From UBA6814 sp040753075 (GTDB lineage Bacteria; Desulfobacterota; Desulfovibrionia; Desulfovibrionales; Desulfovibrionaceae): a stretch of 18,342 nt of DNA. Positions 1-5,719 of the stretch are shown here, piece by piece. Both the position numbers and the translations under genes were made by a program. Numbering within the stretch: position 1 is the first letter of the stretch; each line of letters starts with the position of its first letter. Below the pieces are notes generated by a model that saw nothing but the letters and a program-made list of their open reading frames with translations, made no database searches and was not told the origin of the DNA. The stretch lies in NCBI GenBank assembly GCA_040753075.1, contig JBFMHA010000077.1, positions 1-18,342 of the forward strand, in the 5' to 3' direction.

Positions 1-58
1 TCTCATAGTAGGACAGGTACAGCGACTCCTGCTTCTCATCCTGCCTGCCCAGCGCCAT
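1..58 (-). CDS. Transposase, N-terminal 19 residues only (runs off window)
   Basis: Only the first 19 codons are visible, beginning MALGRQDEKQ and continuing to the window edge. The ATG at 58 has a GGAGG ribosome site five bases upstream. A short polar start with an Arg-Gln-Asp segment followed by a Tyr-rich stretch resembles the N-termini of IS5/IS1182-like DDE transposases. No catalytic residue falls in the visible part, so whether the gene is intact is unknown. The call rests mainly on its position directly behind an IS-like terminus. Confidence 0.5.
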   Translation of the reverse strand, partial: MALGRQDEKQESLYLSYYE

Positions 59-123
59 CCCCGCCTCCACGTCAACCGCGTTGGAAGAACCCTACGTGGT
101 TCAATGAGTTTTTCAACAGGCAG
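1..123 (-). mobile_element. Insertion sequence, terminal fragment (window edge)
   Basis: This is the end of an insertion sequence that continues beyond the left edge. Reading leftward from about 123, a terminal-repeat-like sequence (CTGTTGAAAAACTC on the minus strand, 107-120) is followed by a short leader, a GGAGG ribosome site (64-68) and a start codon at 58. A TGTTGAAAAAC-type tip just ahead of a transposase start is common in IS5/IS1182-like elements, but the family is a guess from memory. The palindrome CTAG (124-127) abuts the probable tip and also supplies the stop codon of the neighbouring gene, so it may be the target site. The exact boundary cannot be fixed because the other end is absent. 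Confidence 0.6.
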
Positions 124-558
124 CTAGGGCCGCAACTCCGGGTCGGTCTTTTCCGCGCAGATGGCCCGCGCCAGCGCGAACGCCTCCTCCTCGGTCGCGC
201 GCAAGAACAGTACCGAGTCCCTCCCGATGGAGATGGAGCCGGGAGCGGAGAAGGTTTGCCGTTTCGAGAGGTCGCGGACATTCTGGCGGTGGACAATGCT
301 CTCCCCGGCCCAAATGTTCGCGACATCTTCTCCACACTGGAGAACTTCCCGCCGCAGGTTGATCTTGCTTTGACGGAGCAGGACGGTCAGCATGTAAAGA
401 TCGTGGCAATGGCCATGCTCGTCGGGGAACGATTCGATTGTACTGACTATTATATGGGATACATTGTCGCAATTGAGATGGATATCGCAGTTTGGCAAAG
501 GAAAGAACAAGTAAAAAGCAAGGATGGCTACGGTTCCAGCATACAGAAGATATCGCAT
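124..558 (-). CDS. Exported small protein, paralogue of the next gene; candidate immunity protein
   Basis: This is a 144-residue protein of unrecognised family. It starts with a charged residue, a hydrophobic segment (about residues 4-20) and then CDIHLNCDN, which looks like a signal peptide or membrane anchor. The lipobox is not canonical (LPNC), so lipidation is uncertain. It is a paralogue of the 571-957 product: they share CD-I-x-LNCDN after the hydrophobic segment, a central I/T-x-x-RQ region, and a C-terminal block of EAF-x-x-AR-x-IC-x-EK-x-DP-x-LR. The start is 12 nt behind the neighbour's stop, and its GAGAGG ribosome site overlaps that stop, so they are co-translated. The stop codon lies in CTAG beside the IS end, but the paralogue ends at the same place, so the stop looks native. 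Duplication behind a possible toxin and predicted export suggest a periplasmic immunity role; this is inference. Confidence 0.7.
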   Translation of the reverse strand: MRYLLYAGTVAILAFYLFFPLPNCDIHLNCDNVSHIIVSTIESFPDEHGHCHDLYMLTVLLRQSKINLRREVLQCGEDVANIWAGESIVHRQNVRDLSKRQTFSAPGSISIGRDSVLFLRATEEEAFALARAICAEKTDPELRP

Positions 559-570
559 GCCACGCGCCTC

Positions 571-957
571 TCAGTAGCGCAGGTCGGGATCAACTTTTTC
601 GGGGCAGATAGATCGAGCCGAAGAAAACGCTTCGAAATATGAATTCCTAAAATAATAAAAGGCTCCTCCAGCAACATGCTTGAATTCTTGTCTGGCTATA
701 AATGTGTCAGAGGAGCGGACATTCACAATGCCATTACAAGACTCAGATAACTCAGGGAAATTGAAGTTTCTCTTGGTCAGGTGCACCACGATTGCGTAAT
801 TTCCAGGGGAGGGTCCAAATTCTTCTGGCATGTCGGGAACCTTTGAAACAAATATATATGTAATATTGTCGCAGTTTAAATATATATCGCAACAAAATAA
901 CGATGACGGCAAAAATACTATAAATAAAATTGTTATACTGATGACTCGATGAATCAT
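571..957 (-). CDS. Exported small protein, first of a tandem paralogous pair; candidate immunity protein
   Basis: This is a 128-residue protein of unrecognised family. A hydrophobic N-terminus (residues 4-21) is followed by CDIYLNCDN, suggesting Sec export. The preceding LFCC is only a loose lipobox match. The body is mixed alpha/beta, with one mid-protein Cys and a conserved C-terminal Cys, and it ends in KVDPDLRY. The start codon overlaps the stop of the upstream MuF-like gene as ATGA (957-954), a classic sign of translational coupling, with a GGAGAT ribosome site inside that gene. The sequence is much more AT-rich than the flanking chromosome, as is the 3' end of the upstream gene, which suggests the two were acquired together. 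The immunity role is inferred from position, duplication and export, not from homology. Confidence 0.75.
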   Translation of the reverse strand: MIHRVISITILFIVFLPSSLFCCDIYLNCDNITYIFVSKVPDMPEEFGPSPGNYAIVVHLTKRNFNFPELSESCNGIVNVRSSDTFIARQEFKHVAGGAFYYFRNSYFEAFSSARSICPEKVDPDLRY

Positions 958-1994
958 TCATGTATCTCCATATATACAATTGTGTATGACATCATTGTGT
1001 TATCAGCGCCCCGCGATTGCAATCTCATATTCCATTTTATCGGTAATTTGTCATTGGCGTTGAAATAAAATGTCATTTTATTTATGTTTGTGCCGGGTAG
1101 CGGTGGGGCAATGTGACTGCCTTGGTACCCATAGTTAGTTTCTATGCTAATTCCAGATAAGGCTGGGCCCATATTTCTTACAGTTATTATGACTTGCTTG
1201 CCTCCACTAAAATTAAACATTGCAATGTCTTCAAATCCGCTGATTGATCCAGATATCCATCGCATCCTGCCTTGGACCTTATGCTCCTGGATCAAACACT
1301 TGCAATTCGGATGCGGACGCTCAGGCTTTTCAGTGAAGACCTTGCCGGCCAGTGCCTGGCATTTTTCGCAGGCTCCGTGGTTGGGCTGGACGGTCCAGTA
1401 GGCCGTGGCCCCTTTCAGGTCGAACTCGCCTTCCAATGTCTCGTCAATGGGGCCTGGAGCGTTTTCGCCCGTGTCGAGCACATCCTGCAGCACATCGATG
1501 GAAGGAAAGAAGACTCCTTCGCCTTCACCTGTGCTCTCTGCGTACGATCCTGATTCCGGTGCCGGGGCTTCCAGCCGTGCGGCTGCGTGCTCCTTCTGGA
1601 CCTGGCGCAGAAGGGCGTGGTCCGGGGAGGCGGGGGCGGTATCGGCGGCCAGGTCCAGGCCGGGGCGGGCGGCCAGGAGATTGTGGGCCACGCGGCGCTT
1701 GAGTTCGGCGCGGTCGGCCGCGGGAAGGAAGTCACCCTGAAAGGTCCAGGCGTCGATGCGGCGGAAGGCCTGGTCCAGGTGGTCCAGGGCATTGGCCCGT
1801 CCCCTGGCCGCGGCCCCGTCGGCCACGTCCTCGTCGAGCAGGCGGAGCAGGCGTTCCCGGTCGTGCTCCGGCCCGGTGTTGTCGAACAGGTCGCGGTAGA
1901 AGTCCTCCAGGCTTTCCTCGCCGGTGCGCACGGGCAGGCGGCTCAGGCGGGTTCCGGGAGTGAAGGTCGGGTTCTGGTTCGAGGGGCGCTGCAT
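954..1994 (-). CDS. MuF-like zinc-motif protein with AT-rich variable C-terminal domain; candidate polymorphic toxin
   Basis: This is a 346-residue protein. Residues 1-145 are polar and helical (SLEDFYRDLF, DHLDQAFRRI). Residues 198-235 carry a metal-binding pattern, Cys209-x2-Cys212 with HPNCKC (His228, Cys231, Cys233). It resembles the C-terminal motif of phage Mu gpF/SPP1 gp7-type head proteins. Residues ~240-346 form a separate beta-rich domain that I do not recognise. Base composition changes sharply here: codons before ~240 are GC-rich like the genome, while those after (954 to ~1275) are AT-rich. There is no obvious signal peptide. The start ATG follows GGAG (2001-2004). MuF-domain proteins with exchangeable toxin domains are a described class of phage-linked polymorphic toxins, and this gene fits that layout. 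The N-terminal part is not a full MuF domain and no other phage gene is visible, so an orphan phage-derived protein is the alternative. Confidence 0.6.
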   Translation of the reverse strand: MQRPSNQNPTFTPGTRLSRLPVRTGEESLEDFYRDLFDNTGPEHDRERLLRLLDEDVADGAAARGRANALDHLDQAFRRIDAWTFQGDFLPAADRAELKRRVAHNLLAARPGLDLAADTAPASPDHALLRQVQKEHAAARLEAPAPESGSYAESTGEGEGVFFPSIDVLQDVLDTGENAPGPIDETLEGEFDLKGATAYWTVQPNHGACEKCQALAGKVFTEKPERPHPNCKCLIQEHKVQGRMRWISGSISGFEDIAMFNFSGGKQVIITVRNMGPALSGISIETNYGYQGSHIAPPLPGTNINKMTFYFNANDKLPIKWNMRLQSRGADNTMMSYTIVYMEIHE

Positions 1995-2080
1995 GGCGGG
2001 CTCCGGGTTCGGGTGTACCCCAATCGGGGAATGTTTTCCAGAGGACCTATATGCGGCGGCGCAGAGGATGGCAAGAAAAA

Positions 2081-2098
2081 TTTAGGCGAAAAAAGCCT
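2081..2098. promoter_or_regulatory. Candidate operator O1, TTTAGGC-N7-GCCT
   Basis: This inverted repeat (AGGC at 2084-2087, GCCT at 2095-2098, 7-bp spacer) lies just downstream of the minus-strand -10 box, in the first transcribed bases. The same pattern recurs at 2156-2173. A repressor bound here would block promoter clearance. The identity of the regulator is unknown. Confidence 0.45.
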
Positions 2099-2110
2099 GG
2101 AAATTTATAC

Positions 2111-2138
2111 AGTATATAATTTTAAATAATTATATCAA
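2111..2138 (-). promoter_or_regulatory. Sigma-70-type promoter of the MuF-like gene operon
   Basis: On the minus strand, TTGATA (2133-2138) and TATACT (2111-2116) are separated by 16 bp, each matching the consensus at five of six positions in AT-rich DNA. Transcription would begin near 2104, giving a leader of about 110 nt before the ATG at 1994. Matching inverted repeats lie on both sides, so the promoter looks strong but repressed. Confidence 0.6.
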
Positions 2139-2155
2139 CATATAATGTAATACTA

Positions 2156-2173
2156 TTTAGGCAAAATATGCCT
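2156..2173. promoter_or_regulatory. Candidate operator O2, TTTAGGC-N7-GCCT
   Basis: This is the second copy of the TTTAGGC-N7-GCCT pattern. Here the arms extend to a perfect 6-bp inverted repeat, TAGGCA (2158-2163) and TGCCTA (2169-2174). It sits 17 bp upstream of the -35 box and 75 bp from the first copy, about seven helical turns, which would suit looping between bound dimers. Confidence 0.45.
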
Positions 2174-2249
2174 ATAAGATTTCGTCGTCAGCGGTTCGTG
2201 AATCGCCTACGCAAGAGGGCCGCGCCTGCGGGTCTGGCTGTTTTTCGGT

Positions 2250-2271
2250 AGGGCGGGCTGTGCTCCGCCCT
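2250..2271. repeat. Inverted repeat, 7-bp stem, last of a hairpin stack
   Basis: AGGGCGG (2250-2256) pairs with CCGCCCT (2265-2271) around an 8-nt loop. It has no U-tract on either strand. It is the most distal of four hairpins behind the glycerate kinase gene and may add to transcript-end protection. Confidence 0.4.
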
Positions 2272-2305
2272 TCTTCATGGAGCATCGCCCTGTCCACGGA
2301 GGGCA

Positions 2306-2327
2306 AAGGGGGGCTTTCGCCCCCCTT
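2306..2327 (-). terminator. Probable terminator hairpin behind the glycerate kinase gene
   Basis: AAGGGGGG (2306-2313) pairs with CCCCCCTT (2320-2327) around a 6-nt loop, which reads CGAAAG on the minus strand. This G/C block flanked by A/T is typical of intrinsic terminators in high-GC deltaproteobacteria. The T-run after the stem on the minus strand is only three bases, so the call is moderate. Confidence 0.5.
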
Positions 2328-2330
2328 GCC

Positions 2331-2357
2331 GGGAGCCGGGGCAAGGACCCGGCTCCC
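2331..2357. repeat. Perfect 10-bp inverted repeat (hairpin)
   Basis: GGGAGCCGGG (2331-2340) and CCCGGCTCCC (2348-2357) form a perfect stem around a 7-nt loop. It lies between the glycerate kinase stop and the probable terminator, in line with other hairpins. It is likely a 3' transcript-stabilising or termination-assisting structure. Confidence 0.55.
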
Positions 2358-2364
2358 CTCCGGC

Positions 2365-2394
2365 GCGGCCCCCCGCGGGGGGGGCGGGGGCCGC
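2365..2394. repeat. Perfect 9-bp inverted repeat (hairpin)
   Basis: GCGGCCCCC (2365-2373) pairs with GGGGGCCGC (2386-2394). It is the first structure after the glycerate kinase stop codon and begins the stack of four GC-rich hairpins. Confidence 0.5.
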
Positions 2395-2402
2395 GGTACA
2401 GA

Positions 2403-3764
2403 TTAGGGCACGATGAGGACGTGGATGTCGCAGACGTTGGTGTTGGTGGGGCCGGTCCGGAGCAGGCCGCCCAGGGCGTCGAAGAACGTGTAGGAGTCGT
2501 TGGCGGCCAGGGCCGGGAAGGGGTTCAGGCCGCGGGACTGGGCCTGGCGCAGGATGTCCAGGGCGGCGAAGGCCCCGGCCGCGTCGGTGGGGCCGTCGCT
2601 TCCGTCGGTGGACGCGGAGAGGAACACCGCGTCCTCGGCGCCGGACGAGGAGGCGGCCAGGCCGGCCAGGTAGGCCAGGGCCATCTCCTGGTTGCGGCCG
2701 CCCTTGCCCGCGCCGCGCAGGGTCACGGTGGTCTCGCCCCCGGCGATGACGCAGGCCGGGGCGAGAACGGGCAGGCCGTGGGCTGCGATGTCCTTGGCCA
2801 GGCCCAGGAAGAGGCCGGCCATCTCCCGGGCCTCGCCGGTGAGGCGGGAGGTGAGCAGCAGAGGGGCGTAGCCCAACTCCTCGGCCTTGGCCCGGGCCGC
2901 GAGCAGGGCCTGGTAGTTGGTGCCGATGAGCACGGTGCGGGTGGCGGCGAAGGCGGGGTCCTGGGCCTTGGGGGTGTCCGGGACCTTGCCCTCCAGCCCG
3001 GCCTGCAGGAGCGCCTCGGCCGCGGCGGGCATCCTGCCGGCCAGGCCGTAGCGCTCCACCACGGCCCAGGCGTCGGCCCAGGTGGTGTGGTCGGGCACGG
3101 TGAGCCCGCTGGCGATGGCGTCCAGGTCGTCGCCCACCACGTCGGACAGGATGAGGCTCACGCAGCGGGCCGGGGCGATGGCCCGGGCCAGGCGTCCGCC
3201 CTTGATGGCCGAGAGGTGTTTGCGCAGGCAGTTGATCTCCTGGATGTTGGCCCCGCAGGCGAGCAACTCCCGGGTCACGGCCTGCTTGTCCGCCAGGGTG
3301 AGGGCGTGCCCCTCTTCCCGGGCCGGGGCGGCCAGGATGGCCGAACCGCCGCCCGAGACCAGGACGAAGACCAGGTCGTCGGGTCCGGCGGAGCGGGCCA
3401 TGTCCAGGATTTCGGCGGCGGCGTCGGCGCTGCGCTGGTCGGGCACGGGATGCGCCGCCTCCAGCAGCCGGATGCGGGAGAGCTCCTCCAGGTGTCCTTC
3501 CTTCACCGCCACCAGGCCGGCGGCGATGCGGTCGCCCAGGAGGTCCTCCAGGCCGCGGGCCATGCGGGCCGAGGCCTTTCCCGCGCCGAGCGCCAGGATG
3601 CGGTCGTAGCGGGACAGGTCCAGGGAGAAGGACTCCTTTTCCGTGGCGCAGGTGAGGGTGTCGCCGGACAGGGCGAGCACCCGGCGCATCATGCGCAGCG
3701 GGTCCACGCGCTCCAGGCCGGCGCGGAAGATGGCTTCGGCGTGGGCCGAGGCGTCGCGGGTCAT
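2403..3764 (-). CDS. Glycerate 2-kinase (GckA/TtuD family, MOFRL)
   Basis: This 453-residue protein phosphorylates D-glycerate to 2-phosphoglycerate with ATP, feeding lower glycolysis. The length and both family domains match. The N-terminal DUF4147 part has GAGKASARMA (~60-69), HPVPDQRSADAA (~105), SGGGSAIL (~138) and LSDVVGDDLDAIASG (~210). The C-terminal MOFRL part has GGETTVT followed by GKGGRNQEMAL, then STDGSDGPTDAAGA. The ATG at 3764 has an AAGGA-like ribosome site. It is the last gene of the minus-strand operon after dctM, separated by 67 nt that contain a strong hairpin. Neighbouring a TRAP transporter and a CdaR-like regulator (E. coli CdaR responds to D-glycerate and sugar diacids), it probably supplies the catabolic step for the imported substrate. 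Hydroxypyruvate reductase is an older, misleading name for this family. Confidence 0.93.
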   Translation of the reverse strand: MTRDASAHAEAIFRAGLERVDPLRMMRRVLALSGDTLTCATEKESFSLDLSRYDRILALGAGKASARMARGLEDLLGDRIAAGLVAVKEGHLEELSRIRLLEAAHPVPDQRSADAAAEILDMARSAGPDDLVFVLVSGGGSAILAAPAREEGHALTLADKQAVTRELLACGANIQEINCLRKHLSAIKGGRLARAIAPARCVSLILSDVVGDDLDAIASGLTVPDHTTWADAWAVVERYGLAGRMPAAAEALLQAGLEGKVPDTPKAQDPAFAATRTVLIGTNYQALLAARAKAEELGYAPLLLTSRLTGEAREMAGLFLGLAKDIAAHGLPVLAPACVIAGGETTVTLRGAGKGGRNQEMALAYLAGLAASSSGAEDAVFLSASTDGSDGPTDAAGAFAALDILRQAQSRGLNPFPALAANDSYTFFDALGGLLRTGPTNTNVCDIHVLIVP

Positions 3765-3793
3765 GGGTTCCGTCCTTGCATGGGTTCGGAGTT

Positions 3794-3820
3794 CCCGGGC
3801 CGGCCTGGGGCCGGCCCGGG
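3794..3820 (-). repeat. Intra-operon hairpin between dctM and glycerate kinase
   Basis: CCCGGGCCGGCC (3794-3805) and its exact complement (3809-3820) leave a 3-nt loop, and AGT/ACT flanks can extend the stem past one bulged base. It starts 11 bases after the dctM stop. There is no U-tract, so it is more likely a processing or stability element that uncouples kinase from transporter mRNA levels than a full terminator. Confidence 0.6.
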
Positions 3821-3831
3821 ACTGCGCCTGG

Positions 3832-5178
3832 TTACATGCTCGACCCGATCATCTTCTCCGGAAGCCAGGTGATGATCTCAGGGAAGATGCTGCACAGGGT
3901 CAGGCAGACCATGATCATGAACACGAAGGGCAGCACGCCCCGGATGATCTCGCCCATGGTGAGGCCCACCTCGGCCGGGGCGGTGCCCTTGAGCACGAAG
4001 ATGGACATGGCCATGGGCGGGGTCTGGAAGGCCATCTGCAGGTTGATGCAGATCATCATGCCCGCCCACAGGGGGTTGAAGTCCAGGGCGGCCAGGATGG
4101 GGGTGAAGATGGGCACGATGATGAACACGATGCCGATCCACTCGATGAACATGCCCAGGGCGAACACGATGAGCATGATCATGGCGAAGGACACCCAGCG
4201 GCCGCCGGGCACGGACAGGATCATCTCGGCCACCACGTCGCCCGCGCCGGCGTTCATGAAGATGCCCACGAAGGCGTAGCACAGGGCCGCGATCATGACC
4301 ACGAACGTGCTCACCCGCAGGGTCTCGATGGAGGCCTTCCGGATGAGCTCCCAGCTGAACTTGCGGTAGGCCGCCGCCAGCAGGATGGAGGCGAAGCAGC
4401 CCACGGCCGCGGCCTCGGTGGGCGGGGCGATGCCCGCGAAGATGACGCCCAGCACGGCGATGATGAGCACCACCGGCGGGGCCAGGGAGGCGAACAGGCG
4501 GAGCAGCTTCCGGGGCGTGAACTCGGGCATCTGGTCCGCGGGGATGGGCGGGCCGAGCTCCGGGTTCAGGGCGCAGCGGACCACCACGTAGGTGATGTAG
4601 AAGGCCGAGAGGATGAGGCCCGGGAACACCGCGCCCATGAACATCTGGCCGATGGAGAGCCCGGCCTGGGGGCCGTAGACCACCAGCATGATGGAGGGCG
4701 GGATGAGGATGCCCAGGGTGCCGGTGGCCACGATGGCGCCCGCGGCCATGGACTTGTCGTAGCCGCGCTGGACCATGGGCTTCAGGGCGATGAGGGTGAG
4801 GATGGTCACCGAGGCGGCGATGACCCCCAGGCAGGCGGCCAGGATGGTCCCGAAGATGATGGTGACGATGAGCAGGCCGCCCCGCAGCTTGCCCAGGGCC
4901 TCGTACAGGTTCTGGTAGAGGTCCTTGGTTATGCCCGAGTGCTGGAGCACCACCCCCATGAAGGTGAAGAGCGGCACCGCCAGGTATGGGTAGTTCAGGG
5001 AGAGGTCGTAGAACCGGCTGTAGAGGATGTGGAAGGTGGTGGTGGGGCCGAAGACCGCGATTCCCACGAAGAACGAGACGCTGCCTATGACGAAGGCGAT
5101 GGGGAATCCGGTCAGGACGAGGAAGAAGACCCCGCCCAGCATGAGGCAGGCGATGGTTTCCGGGCTGAGGTCAATCAA
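3832..5178 (-). CDS. dctM: TRAP transporter large membrane subunit (DctM)
   Basis: This 448-residue protein is the ion-coupled translocation subunit of a tripartite ATP-independent periplasmic transporter, in the inner membrane. About a dozen hydrophobic segments are visible, with DctM-family signatures: GFPIAFVIG near the N-terminus, YPYLAVPLFTFMG (~63-75), ATGTLGILIPPSIMLVVYG (~150-168), and GMFIEWIGIVFIIVPIF in the C-terminal half. Length is normal. The start codon appears to be TTG at 5178, preceded by AGAGG. It gives the usual short N-terminus before the first helix and overlaps the end of dctQ by 8 nt, implying translational coupling. It works with the dctQ and dctP products just upstream. 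Substrate is set by DctP and cannot be read from this subunit. Confidence 0.93.
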   Translation of the reverse strand: MIDLSPETIACLMLGGVFFLVLTGFPIAFVIGSVSFFVGIAVFGPTTTFHILYSRFYDLSLNYPYLAVPLFTFMGVVLQHSGITKDLYQNLYEALGKLRGGLLIVTIIFGTILAACLGVIAASVTILTLIALKPMVQRGYDKSMAAGAIVATGTLGILIPPSIMLVVYGPQAGLSIGQMFMGAVFPGLILSAFYITYVVVRCALNPELGPPIPADQMPEFTPRKLLRLFASLAPPVVLIIAVLGVIFAGIAPPTEAAAVGCFASILLAAAYRKFSWELIRKASIETLRVSTFVVMIAALCYAFVGIFMNAGAGDVVAEMILSVPGGRWVSFAMIMLIVFALGMFIEWIGIVFIIVPIFTPILAALDFNPLWAGMMICINLQMAFQTPPMAMSIFVLKGTAPAEVGLTMGEIIRGVLPFVFMIMVCLTLCSIFPEIITWLPEKMIGSSM

Positions 5179-5689
5179 GTTTCTTACCTCTCAGCAAGAA
5201 GTGGAGATCCCTGATGAAATTGGCCAGGGCCTGGAGCACCAGGAGCAGGAGACCCAGGGCGAAGACCGTGCGGTAGGGGGCCGCCGGCGGGTACCAGAAG
5301 CTGTTGAACATGACCTCGTTGATCCGCCAGGCCTTGGCCGCCCACTCGATGGCCAGCTTGAGCATGACTCCCATGAGCGGGAAGAAGAAGAGCAGGGCGC
5401 AGACCACGTCCATGAAGGCCTTTTTGCGGGGGGAGAGCTGGTGGTAGATGATGTCCACCCGGGTGTGGGAGTTGCGCAGGTAGTCGTAGGACGCCCCCAG
5501 CAGGTAGGTCACGCCGCCGGCCATGCACAGGGTGTCGTAGGCCCAGATGGTGGGCGCGTTGAAGAAGTGTCGGGACACGGTCTCGTACGTCCCGACCAGG
5601 ACGAGGAGAAAGGCGAACCACTTGCCGACGCCGCCCGACCATTCGCTCAGGCGGTCCACGAATCTCAAGGTGCTTTGCAGTGTTGGCAT
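5171..5689 (-). CDS. dctQ: TRAP transporter small membrane subunit (DctQ)
   Basis: This 172-residue inner-membrane protein has four hydrophobic segments (about residues 22-40, 55-70, 90-115 and 140-162), the topology of DctQ-type small TRAP subunits. The block ETVSRHFFNAPTIWAYD matches the conserved first-loop motif (R-x-F-x-N, then W-x-x-D/E). HTRVDIIYHQLSPRKK is the typical cytoplasmic loop between helices 2 and 3. The ATG at 5689 has a strong GAGGAGG ribosome site. It lies 30 nt after dctP and overlaps dctM by 8 nt, in the usual P-Q-M order. It pairs with DctM to form the translocon. Small subunits diverge fast, so position supports the call as much as sequence. Confidence 0.9.
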   Translation of the reverse strand: MPTLQSTLRFVDRLSEWSGGVGKWFAFLLVLVGTYETVSRHFFNAPTIWAYDTLCMAGGVTYLLGASYDYLRNSHTRVDIIYHQLSPRKKAFMDVVCALLFFFPLMGVMLKLAIEWAAKAWRINEVMFNSFWYPPAAPYRTVFALGLLLLVLQALANFIRDLHFLLRGKKLD

Positions 5690-5719
5690 ACCTTCCTCCT
5701 CGCCCGGCCGGTTGGGGGG

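Larger units (their letters stand above)
1995..2402. other. Intergenic region: promoter, paired operators and hairpin stack
   Basis: This 408-bp gap holds no convincing gene. Its left half (about 2080-2180) is extremely AT-rich and carries a minus-strand promoter with two inverted repeats. Its right half (about 2250-2400) is very GC-rich and contains four consecutive stem-loops behind the glycerate kinase gene. The abrupt change from AT- to GC-rich near 2190 is a plausible boundary between the acquired island and the chromosome backbone. No tRNA or attachment site was seen. Confidence 0.7.

Noticed and set aside
2144..2186. Second minus-strand promoter or start of a divergent repressor gene in the AT-rich zone
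   Set aside because: No coding frame with a ribosome site begins here on either strand, and AT-richness alone produces many promoter-like hexamers.
2277..3872. Long plus-strand open frame opposite the glycerate kinase gene
   Set aside because: Its Gly/Gln/Val-rich product is the antisense shadow of a high-GC gene. The opposite strand encodes a full, motif-complete glycerate kinase.
3643..5214. Long plus-strand open frame opposite dctM, rich in His, Asp and Glu
   Set aside because: The composition comes from reading a membrane-protein gene backwards, and dctM is unambiguous on the minus strand.
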